This document shows, piece by piece, positions 1 through 8,406 of a DNA stretch of 10,117 nt (position 1 is the stretch's first letter; each line of letters begins with the position of its first letter). Below the pieces are notes generated by a model that did no database searches, was not told where the DNA came from, and saw nothing but the letters and a program-made list of their open reading frames with translations. The stretch is from assembly GCA_014885115.2 (NCBI GenBank), contig WKLE02001616.1, forward strand, positions 1 through 10,117, read 5' to 3'. Both the position numbers and the translations under genes were made by a program. This stretch comes from Asterionellopsis glacialis. Taxonomy: Eukaryota; Bacillariophyta; Plagiogrammaphyceae; Rhaphoneidales; Asterionellopsidaceae.

Positions 1-3
1 ATT

Positions 4-56
4 GTACCAGGCCTACGGTATAATGGCGTATGTACATGCATCCGTAGGCCTGGTAC
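4..56. repeat. perfect 15-bp inverted repeat with 23-nt spacer
   Basis: The left arm (4-18) and right arm (42-56) are exact reverse complements over 15 bases. Each arm contains the palindrome AGGCCT and an outer GTAC. The structure could form a stable hairpin in RNA or a cruciform in DNA. It could be the end of a small inverted-repeat element, the 3' hairpin of a gene lying to the left, or a protein-binding site. The sequence does not decide between these. Confidence 0.85.
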
Positions 57-87
57 TTACAAACCTATTTGCCACGAAAGGTAACTC

Positions 88-117
88 TATTCTACAGACC
101 TTGTCTACTGTAGAATA
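88..117. repeat. 10-bp inverted repeat TATTCTACAG
   Basis: The arms at 88-97 and 108-117 are perfect reverse complements with a 10-base spacer. The first eight bases (TATTCTAC) recur as a direct copy at 160-167. The octamer ATGGAATC is also directly repeated at 135-142 and 151-158. With the larger inverted repeat to the left, this makes the first 170 bases unusually repeat-dense, as in a small non-coding element or its remnant. Confidence 0.65.
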
Positions 118-626
118 TAACGGTTACGGTTTCTATGGAATCTTGATTTCATGGAATCCTATTCTACGATGACTAGTAGGGAGTGATTTTTCTTCGTCGA
201 GAGATGTGTCAACCTAAAATTATTTGGACGCTGCACCTACTGCGCATGTTGTGTCTCTTATTTCACCATACTTTTCTTCACATGGAAAATCATTTTTTGA
301 GTTGAAGCAAGGTTGAGTGTCAAAGTTTTGACAACCATGTTTTTCGAAACGTACTTATTGATGCCGTATTTCGTTGAGACTTCGTTAACAGTTAAATTAC
401 CAGGATGCGAATCGAATATCATGGGATCCTTGGGGGGTGTATGAGTTCAACAATGTGTCAATCAAAAGACCTCACGAATTTGCGCGACCACGCAGGACTC
501 ACTCTAAGATACTTTTTATTTTGAAAATCTCGTAAAAAGAAATAGGTTTGCAATGGTTTTAGGAGAATTTTGATACGAGGTTTAGAGGATATAAAATAAT
601 GCTGACGGCAAGTTGATGGATTCCTT

Positions 627-640
627 ACGTCACTACGTCA
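627..640. promoter_or_regulatory. tandem ACGTCA bZIP-type motifs
   Basis: ACGTCA occurs at 627-632 and again at 635-640, each preceded by T, giving two direct copies exactly 8 bp apart. ACGTCA/TGACGT is the half-site of CRE/ATF-type bZIP factors. As I recall, the same hexamers are CO2/cAMP-responsive elements in a diatom carbonic anhydrase promoter. They lie about 500 bp upstream of the ACCase ATG. Function is inferred from motif identity and position only. Confidence 0.4.
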
Positions 641-712
641 AAAAAATACAAACAGACAGACGGTAAGCGTAATTCGAGCCAAGAAAACAAGGAGAACCCG
701 GATTTTTTTCTA

Positions 713-720
713 TGACGTCA
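713..720. promoter_or_regulatory. palindromic CRE-like site TGACGTCA
   Basis: This is the full 8-bp palindromic cAMP-response-element core, 422 bp upstream of the ACCase start codon. It is a stronger match than the half-sites at 627-640. A related GCGTCA (the reverse of TGACGC) lies at 926-931. A diatom bZIP factor is the plausible binder, by inference. Confidence 0.4.
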
Positions 721-1134
721 TTCGGAAATTTCATGTGGTGTCACAGGCTTCTTGTTCACACGGAGAAAAATAACACACCCGAACTCCGAAGCCACTATCT
801 CCTGCAACGGTATCTTACGTGGAAATGTGGGAAAAAGCAAATAAGCTTCTCGCCAATTATCTTCCCTTGTGCTTTCCTTCCTTTTCCCACGCGAGAAAGA
901 TCTGACACCAGATTTAAAAAAACCTGCGTCACATGCGTGTATTTGATAACCAGCAAACACGTCGAAGGTACGCATCCAGACGAAAGCTTCACATCTCAGC
1001 AAAGATCTTCTAGGAAAAAAACAGCGCTAGCATAGTTGGTTGTGTTAGACTCTCTGGACTCTAGCACTAGCCATCTCGCTCACAAGTTGAAAAGACGTTC
1101 CAACTTCGACGCAACAACCTCGACCAGCTCAAAG

Positions 1135-1314
1135 ATGAGAAGCGGACTCGTCTTCACTGCTGCGGTGCTGGCTTCGGCACAGTCCGCTTGGGCGTTCACA
1201 TCGTCTCCGACAGCTTTTGTCGCCAAGAACGCACCCCAGTCTGCAACTGCAAGTACATCTCATGCAAGTCCTCTTTTATTGAAGGGTTCGACAATTGATG
1301 TCTCTGCCGTTGAA
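1135..1314 (+). other. bipartite plastid-targeting presequence of ACCase
   Basis: Residues 1-20 form a short secretory signal: Arg at position 2, a hydrophobic core, then SAWA directly before Phe21. Cleavage A20|F21 fits the diatom ASAFAP-like rule, in which an aromatic residue at +1 directs proteins across the inner plastid membranes. The following stretch, up to about residue 60, is rich in Ser, Thr and Ala, has Lys but almost no acidic residues before residue 54, and resembles a transit peptide. Homology to biotin carboxylase begins near residue 85. This points to the plastid isoform rather than the cytosolic one. Targeting is inferred and not shown. Confidence 0.8.
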
Positions 1315-4300
1315 GATAGTTTGTTCTCTGCCGGTGTTGATGCCAACAAAGCACTTGAAGACTACGTGAAAGACCGAGGTGGATCTCGTGTCATCAAGAA
1401 AGTTTTGATTGCTAACAATGGTATGGCCGCCACCAAGTCCATCCTCTCTATGCGTCAATGGGCATACACTGAATTTGGTGATGAAAATGTCATCAAATTT
1501 GTTGCCATGGCAACTCCTGAAGACATTGCTGCCAATGCTGAATTTATCCGTCTTGCGGATACTTTCGTTGAAGTTCCAGGAGGAAAGAACTTGAATAACT
1601 ACGCCAATGTGACTGTCATCAATCAAGTTGCTTCTGACATGGGAGTTGACGCTGTCTGGCCAGGATGGGGTCACGCCAGTGAAAACCCTAACCTCCCCCG
1701 TACTCTCACTGAAATGGGTATCAAATTCATTGGACCCACTGCACCCGTCATGAGTGTTCTTGGAGATAAAATTGGTGCTAACATTTTGGCTCAAACTGCT
1801 GACATGCCCTCTGCGTAAGTGTCTCTCCTGATAGCTTTTGTTTGCTGTGATTCTTCTATTTTTAATGGGCCAATACTAAGATGATCAATTTAATTCATAC
1901 GATGTCTTACGTTGTTATTCCAATAATTTCCTTTGTGTCAGTCCTTGGTCTGGATCTTTCGGTGGTGAAAACGACGGTCCTCTCCAGGCGGTCCTCACCG
2001 AAGAGGGTACCATTCCTGAAGAAACATTTGAGAAGGCCACTTGTCGTACTGTTGAAGAAGCGATGGAAGTCGGCGAGCGTATCGGATACGAGAATGGTAT
2101 TATGATCAAGGCCTCCGAAGGAGGTGGAGGAAAAGGAATTCGTCTTGTCTACAACGAGGAGGAACTCAAGAATGCCTTTGTGCAAGTTCAAAATGAGGTT
2201 ATCGGAAGTCCTATCTTCCTTATGCAACTTTGCGAAAACAATCGTCATATTGAAGTTCAAATTGTTGGTGATGAACATGGCAGTGCAGTTGCCATCAACG
2301 GTCGCGATTGTTCCACACAACGTCGATTCCAGAAGATTTTTGAAGAAGGTCCACCCTCCTGTGTCCCTGAAGATACCTTCCATGAGATGGAAAGGGCAGC
2401 GCAGCGTCTTACCCAATCCATTGGGTACATTGGAGCAGGTACCGTGGAATATCTCTTCAATGCCGAGACCAATCAATTTTACTTTTTGGAATTGAATCCC
2501 CGTCTGCAAGTAGAACATCCTGTCACTGAAGGTATCTCTGATGTCAACATTCCCGCCACTCAACTTCAAGTTGCTATGGGGATTCCGCTCAGTAGCATGC
2601 CCGATATCCGTCGTTTCTACGGAAAAAAGGATATGTACGGCACATCCGAAATTGACTTTATGACGGAGGCATACAAGCATATAGATAGTCATGTTATTGC
2701 TGCTCGTATCACAGCCGAAAACCCCGATGAAGGCTTCAAACCCACAGCTGGTAAGATTGAACGCATCAAGTTCCAATCGGCTGGAAACGTTTGGGGATAC
2801 TTCTGTATCGGTCCCAACGGTGGTATTCATGAATTTGCCGATTCTCAATTCGGTCACGTTTTCGCCAAGGGACCCACACGTGAACATGCACGCAAGTCTC
2901 TCGTCCTTGCTCTCAAAGAAATGGAAGTGCGCGGTGAAATTCGTACAACCGTCGAATATCTTGTCCAGCTGCTTGAAACAGAAGACTTCAAGAACAACAA
3001 GGTTACAACCTCTTGGCTTGATGGAATCTTAAAGGAGAAGAAAGTTCAAGTGGAAAGACCTCCTCATCTTGTTGTCACCTCAGCTGCTGTTTTCCGTGCA
3101 TTCCAACATATTAAGGTACGTTATTTTGTTTGCTTCTCGCCGATGATGAGGTTTTGGAACCCACCTGCTAATGGTTTGGTGTCTCATTTCATATTTTTGT
3201 ATGCCTTGATGAACATGTAGGGTGAATTGGAGAATGTAGTTGAATCCTTCAACAAAGGTCAAGTTTCTGTTGGAGGTCTTGCTTCGATGAATTCTTTTGA
3301 CATAGAGATCGCTTACAAGGATATTAAGTACGGTTTCCATGTTGAACTCGTTGGGCCTGACGTTTACCGTCTTACTCTCGGTGGCAGGTCTATGGAGATT
3401 CAAGTTACTGAAACTGCTGAAGGTGGACTACTTGCCACCATTGGTGGTGAAATGCACAGAATTGTTGGTATGGAAGAACCCCTTGGTCTTCGCCTTGTTC
3501 TTGATGGTGCCACTATCTTGATGCCGAACATTATTGATCCCTCTGAACTACGTACTGATGTTACTGGTAAGGTTGTCCGCTACTTACAAGACAACGGAGG
3601 CAACGTCGAAGCTGGGGAACCTTACATCGAAGTTGAGGCAATGAAGATGATTATGACCATGAAGGCTGAAGAGAGCGGGAAAATCGCGCACGCTCTTTCC
3701 CCTGGTTCTGTCATTGCTGCTGGTGACCTTCTTGCTAGCCTTGAGCTCAAAGATCCCTCAAAGGTCAAGAAGATTGCTGTTTTTGATGGTGAACTTGATA
3801 TTGCTGATACTCCTCTTGATGTTGAAGCCAACGAAGCTGTTGCTAACATCCTTTCTGGATACAAGAATGACCCCGAAGCTGCTGCTCAGGCCGCTTTTGC
3901 AGCATCTGATGACGAAGCAACCTTTGATCTCATCACTAAGACTCTTGAGGAATTCCACCGTGTCGAGTCAATCTTCGATGGAAAAGTGCTTGATGATGTC
4001 GTAAGAGATCTGACTAAGACCAATAGTGACGACCTTAGTGTGGCAATTAAAGAAATCCAAGCTCATCAAAAGCTTGACATGCGTACCAAACTTGTTTCTG
4101 CCATGCTTCGCCAGATCGCTACCCTTCGTGACCGCTTTGCAATTGATGCTCTTCCTGAATCTCTCCTTGGTGCCCTTGAGAAACTCACCACATTTAAGGG
4201 CAAGGAGTATGGAGATCTTAAGAATGAAGCTGACATCATTATCAGACTCTCGAAGGTCCCTCCCTTTGATGTCCGTGTAGAAGGACTTCGTTCTCAACTT

Positions 4301-7300
4301 CTTGATAAAGATGCCGACCTCGGCAAGGTTGCCAAGAGTATGCGTGTTTCTGCCGGCGTCGACCTTCTCACCTACCTTTTCGGAGACGACGACAAGCAAG
4401 TTCGTGCTGCAGCCCTTGAAGTTTACGTCCGACGTATTTACCGTGCTCACCGTATGATAGATCTTTATGTCGAAGAAAAAGACGGACGTATGACCGTCAG
4501 CTGGGAATACCAATACATGGATTCTCCCACAGCCACTTCCACTGTACGTCATGGTATGATGACTGTTGTCTCAAGTTTGGATAAACTTAGTGACGATGTT
4601 CCTACGATTCTTAATGATTTCGGTTCCAAATTGGAGAACACCAAGTCCCCTGGCATTCCTGTCCATGAGTTGTATATCGCTGGACCTACATCGGAGAGTG
4701 ACCTCGGAGACATTGCCAAATTGGAAAAGACGATAGCCAGCCAAGAACGTGAAATGAAGATGCTTGGTATTTCCAGAGCCACCATTCTTCACCCCATTGC
4801 CAAGAAGGATCCTTCCTATTTCACCTTCCCCCACTACAAGAGCTACAACGAAGATCCTCTTCGTAGAAACATGCGCCCCACTTTCCACCATTTACTGGAG
4901 ATTAACAGATTGACTGAGAATTTTGATCTTGAAAGACTCCACGCCGTTGGAAAGGAAGTTCAGGTTTATCTCGGTAAGGAAAAGGGAGGAAAACCAGTTC
5001 GTGGTGGCCCCCCTCAAGTTGTATTTGTTCGGGGTATTTCTAGCACTCCCGGTATTACAACTATGGATGGAGCTGAAAGGCTTCTGTTGCTTGGTTTGGA
5101 TGAGATGGAACGTGCCCAAGCTAACTCAAAGGTGAACAAAAAAGCTTCTTCTCGAATCTTTCTTCACACAATCCCCCCCCTTGACAACACCACGCCTGAA
5201 GAGGTTGCAGAAAAATTTTACAAAATCATGGACGAGCTGAAAGGAAGACATGCCAGACGATTATTAAAGCTTAATGTCGATGAAATTGAGATTGTAGTTC
5301 GTGTCTCTACTACGGACGAGGATGGCAAGCCTATGCACCAGTCTGTTCGTCTTAAGACGTCATCAATGGAAGGTGAATGGCTCAAAACATCTGCCTACAG
5401 TGAAATGCCCGATCCTGTTGATGGATGTGTCCGCGAGGCATGTACCATCGGCGAATCAAGTGTTTGCATGGTGGATCCCTATGAGTCGTCAAGCATTGTT
5501 CAAACCAAGCGATCGATTGCTCGCGCGGTTGGATCCACCTACGCATATGATTTCCTTGGCCTCCTTGAGGTTGGTCTATTGGGACAGTGGGATGCCTACA
5601 TCCAGGCCATTGGCAGAGATACCACAATCCCAGCCGGTATTTTCCAATCTAAGGAGCTAATCGAAGATGAAAATGGCGACCTTGTTGCAGGTTCCAGGCC
5701 AATTGGATCTAATAAGGTTGGTATGGTTGCATGGCATGTGACGCTCAAGACCCCTGAATACCCGGAGGGCCGTGATGTTGTTTTTATTGCCAACGATGTT
5801 ACTGTGAAGAGTGGTTCATTTGCTGTTGCAGAAGACGAAGTGTACTACAAGGCATCCGAGTACGCCAGAAAGAATGGCCTCCCTCGTATCTACATTGCAT
5901 GTAATGCTGGTGCAAGAATTGGACTTTACGACGATCTCAAGTCGAAGGTCAACGTCAAGTTTATCGATAAAGAAAATCCTTCCAAGGGATTTGAATATCT
6001 CTACCTCTCTGATGAGGACTACGCCGGTCTCCCTGAAGGAGCAGTCAATGCCCATAAAGTTGACGAAGGCTGGGCTATTGATGATATCATTGGTACTGAT
6101 GACGCCATTGGAGTTGAGAATCTTCAAGGTAGTGGGAAGATTGCCGGAGAAACTTCTCGCGCTTACAACGACATTTTTACGCTCAGCTACTGCACTGGCC
6201 GTAGTGTGGGTATCGGTGCTTACCTTTTACGTCTTGGACAGCGTGTCATCCAAAAAACTGAGGGCCCCATAATCCTAACTGGTTACCAGGCACTTAACAA
6301 GCTCCTTGGTCGTGAGGTTTACACTTCACAGGATCAACTTGGAGGTCCTCAAATCATGATCCCTAATGGTGTTTCACACATCGAAGTCGAAAATGACCAA
6401 GATGGTGTTGCAGAAATTCTTGAATGGTTGAGCTTTGTCCCGAAGAATGTTGGATCTCTTCCTGCAGTCCGCGAAAGTGCTGACCCCGTAACTCGCGACG
6501 TTGAATTCCGCCCCTCAAAGGCACCTTATGACCCACGCAACATGCTTGGAGGTTCTGCCACTCAAAAGGGATTTTTTGATGACGGATCTTTCAAGGAATA
6601 CCTCGCTGGATGGGGTAAGAGTGTCGTTATTGGACGTGGTCGTCTTGGCGGAATTCCCATGGGAGCTATTGCAGTGGAAACTCGTCAAGTCGAGCAAATT
6701 ATCCCCGCCGATCCTGCAAATCCTGAATCCAGAGAGTCCGTTCTTCCTCAAGCTGGTAAGCAGGTTATAATTTTATCAGCATAACTTTTCATTGCGTTTT
6801 ATATTACTCACCCCACAAATTTGATTTGCTCTCTCCTCACATCAGGTCAAGTGCTTTATCCTGACTCCTCTTACAAGACAGCTCAAGCTATCAGGGACTT
6901 TGAAAAGGAAGGTCTTCCTGTCATGATCTTTGCTAATTGGCGTGGATTTTCCGGTGGTAGCCGTGATATGTATGGTGAAATTCTCAAGTTTGGAGCTATG
7001 ATTGTTGATGCCTTGAGGGAGTACTCACACCCTGTCTACATTTACATTCCTCCATATGGTGAACTTCGTGGTGGATCATGGGTTGTGTTTGACCCAACCA
7101 TCAATGGAGAACAAATGGAAATGTATGCCGACCCTGACTCCCGTGGTGGTATTTTGGAACCTGCTGGTATCACGGAGATTAAGTTCCGTGAACGGGATCA
7201 GGTTGCAATGATGCATCGCGATGATACTGTCCTTCAGATCCTCGATTCTGAACTTGAAATGATTGATCCCACTGATACTGACCGTATTGATGATCTGAAT

Positions 7301-7705
7301 GCACAAATCGCAGCACGTGAGAATATTCTCAAGCCTGTGTATCTCCAAGCGGCAACTGAATTCGCTGACTTGCATGACAAAACTGGCCGAATGAAAGCCA
7401 AGAATGTCATCAGGGACGCGGTGCCATGGGAGAATTCTAGAGAGTACTTTTACAACCGCTCAAAGCGTCGCATGGTTGAGGATGATCTCGCCCAGAAGTT
7501 ACAGAGTGCCACCATTGGAGCCTTGACGAAGACTGAGGCCAAGGAAAAGATGCGTGAAATGTTTGATATTGAATGGGAAAATGACTCAGCTGTTATTGGT
7601 TTCTTTGCAGATAATGTCTCCAAGGTTGATGATAAGATCAAGAGTATGAAGAAGGAAGCTATCTTATCCAAGATTAAGGCTCTTGAATCTGAAATTGATG
7701 AGTGA
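1135..7705 (+). CDS. ACC1: plastid-targeted homomeric acetyl-CoA carboxylase
   Basis: Carboxylates acetyl-CoA to malonyl-CoA using ATP and bicarbonate, the committed step of plastid fatty-acid synthesis. The joined exons 1135-1814, 1942-3115, 3221-6755 and 6846-7705 give 2082 residues, shorter than yeast or animal enzymes (about 2200-2350) but close to the ~2089 I recall for Cyclotella cryptica. A secretory presequence (1-20) precedes biotin carboxylase (about 85-600). That domain has K283, the glycine loop 287-292, K358 in RRFQK, and E410, N412, R414 and E418 of the ELNPRLQVEHP motif. The biotin carrier (about 731-793) holds biotinyl K760 in EAMKM. A central domain follows, then carboxyltransferase (about 1385 to 2000) with NAGARIG (1513-1519), VGIGAYL (I1616), RLGGIPMG (1759-1766) and NWRGFSGG ending at 1834. 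The ATG at 1135 is the first in the frame after the stop at 1033-1035, has A at -3, and begins the signal peptide directly. All catalytic motifs looked for are intact. The ACC1 symbol rests on plastid targeting. Confidence 0.96.
1815..1941 (+). other. ACCase intron 1 (127 bp, phase 2)
   Basis: The donor is GTAAGT at 1815 and the acceptor is TGTCAG ending at 1941. Removing it joins GC to T, giving Ala227, and restores the family sequence MPSAPWSGSFGG across the junction. Unspliced reading stops at once with TAA at 1816-1818. The intron lies inside the biotin carboxylase domain. Confidence 0.93.
3116..3220 (+). other. ACCase intron 2 (105 bp, phase 0)
   Basis: The donor is GTACGT at 3116 and the acceptor is CATGTAG ending at 3220. 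It falls between Lys618 and Gly619 (QHIK|GELEN), between the biotin carboxylase and biotin carrier domains. It is 35 codons long and in frame, and its only in-frame stop is the TAG of its own acceptor. As I recall, the published C. cryptica gene also has a short intron slightly upstream of the biotin site. Confidence 0.92.
3638..3649 (+). other. biotin attachment site (A-M-K-M)
   Basis: This codes for residues 758-761, with biotinyl lysine K760, inside the biotin carrier domain (about 731-793). The preceding Glu and the MKM core match the invariant pattern recognised by biotin protein ligase. The flanking V-T-G-K-V-V and G-D-L-L-A segments match the two halves of the lipoyl/biotinyl fold. Confidence 0.95.
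6756..6845 (+). other. ACCase intron 3 (90 bp, phase 1)
   Basis: The donor is GTAAGC at 6756, and a pyrimidine-rich tract precedes the acceptor ATCAG ending at 6845. Splicing makes Gly1797 (G+GT) and the conserved carboxyltransferase sequence PQAGQVLYPDSSYKTAQAI. Unspliced reading ends at TAA 6782-6784. It separates the 3.5-kb exon from the last exon. Confidence 0.93.
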
Positions 7706-8232
7706 AAAGGTGAAGAAGAAGCAGTATCACCAAAATACGATCATTACACTTTGAATAATTTATTAATAAGAGACCTATGGTAAAATCTGAATGGATTTTG
7801 ATATATTTTCCTCTTTACTCTCGTTGGTTAGCTAAGTTCTAAACATGCAGTAGTACCCTTGAGTAATGAATCTTCTGTCATGGTTGGGTCCTGCAAATGT
7901 CAGGTTACGCGAAGCCACGAGGCAAAGAGCATCTGAAGAAATCTATTTTCTTGTAGAGATGATAAAAGTAGTTTTTATTATACCAGTACTTGTCGATAAG
8001 GCTACCTGCAGACGCTCGTAGCATGAGAACTGAACGTCCAGCAGGCAAGCCAAGAAATTCCACCCCTTTAGGGTCGAATCGGCCAGTGGAATAAGAACCC
8101 AAGGAAGAGGTCGTGCGCGTTCAACATGCGTGCTAGTGAAAGGGATACAAAGATACGCTTCGCAATTCTGACACCAGCCGTTGACTGGTCACTTTCAAGA
8201 GAGCAGGAGCAAGAAAGAAGAAACTAAGGACG
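7706..8232. other. AT-rich 3' flank, no gene recognised
   Basis: The stop codon of ACCase is followed by AT-rich DNA to about 7990, which presumably contains the 3' UTR and polyadenylation site. There is no exact AATAAA, although AATAATTTATTAATAAG-like sequence occurs near 7755. A small imperfect stem (AAGAAA 7936-7941 against TTTCTT 7947-7952, extended by CATCT/AGATG outside) could form a hairpin. From about 8000 to 8232 the base composition becomes more even and no coding frame is credible. I could not find long terminal repeats or a convincing tRNA primer-binding site here, although the next segment resembles element DNA. Confidence 0.6.
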
Positions 8233-8406
8233 ATGAGCAACGACGCTGTCGTTCCGGTTCCTCAATTGAACGACCCTCCTAGAGGCCCTGCAGATAGCAC
8301 AAATGAAGAGGCTAGAGGAGCTAACCCTCCTCAAACCGCTACACCACAAGGTCCACAAGGGGCAAGAGTCGAGATGGGTACAAGGGAACCCGGAACACCT
8401 ACTTAG
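8233..8406 (+). CDS. short Pro/Thr/Gly-rich ORF, possible truncated element N-terminus
   Basis: The frame from ATG 8233 to TAG 8404-8406 gives 57 residues rich in Pro, Thr, Gly, Ala and Gln with scattered Asp and Glu, such as NDPPRGP and NPPQTATPQGPQG. This is a disordered composition often seen at the start of gag-like proteins. No domain, signal or membrane segment is visible. It ends exactly where the opposing - strand pseudogene also appears to end (8399), so it may be the 5' fragment of a different element cut off at a junction. It may equally be a chance frame. I do not recognise it. Confidence 0.25.
   Translation: MSNDAVVPVPQLNDPPRGPADSTNEEARGANPPQTATPQGPQGARVEMGTREPGTPT

Larger units (their letters stand above)
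1..1134. other. non-coding region upstream of the ACCase gene
   Basis: No convincing gene is visible in this stretch. The longest + strand open frame (712-1035, ATG start) has low-complexity, family-free content, and a - strand frame overlaps it, so I treat both as chance. The first 180 bases carry inverted and short direct repeats. From about 600 onward the DNA carries TGACGT/ACGTCA-type motifs, and several A/T-rich runs lie between 500 and 930, so this half is the likely promoter. I see no clear TATA box. If transcription began upstream of 712, the 107-codon frame would act as a long upstream ORF. A start site closer to the ATG at 1135 is therefore more likely. Between about 180 and 600 I see nothing recognisable. 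Confidence 0.7.

Noticed and set aside
712..1035. + strand 107-codon ORF upstream of ACCase
   Set aside because: It has no recognisable domain, an odd composition, an overlapping - strand frame of similar length, and sits in the likely promoter or 5' UTR. I mention it only as a possible upstream ORF.
1036..1134. Upstream extension of the ACCase frame to a TTG at 1036
   Set aside because: This would add 33 residues before the signal peptide and needs a non-ATG start. The ATG at 1135 has good context and puts the secretory signal at the N-terminus, as plastid targeting requires.
1907..2887. 326-codon open frame on the - strand
   Set aside because: It lies antisense to the biotin carboxylase exons and is a shadow of their codon use. 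The + strand has unmistakable ACCase motifs.
3968..4552. 194-codon open frame on the - strand
   Set aside because: It is antisense to the ACCase central domain, with no family features of its own.
7990..8232. Possible long terminal repeat or primer-binding site before the 8233 ORF
   Set aside because: I found no TG...CA-bounded repeat copy elsewhere in the window, and no convincing match to a tRNA 3' end. An imperfect TGACACCAG/CTGGTCA pair near 8169-8192 is too weak to call.
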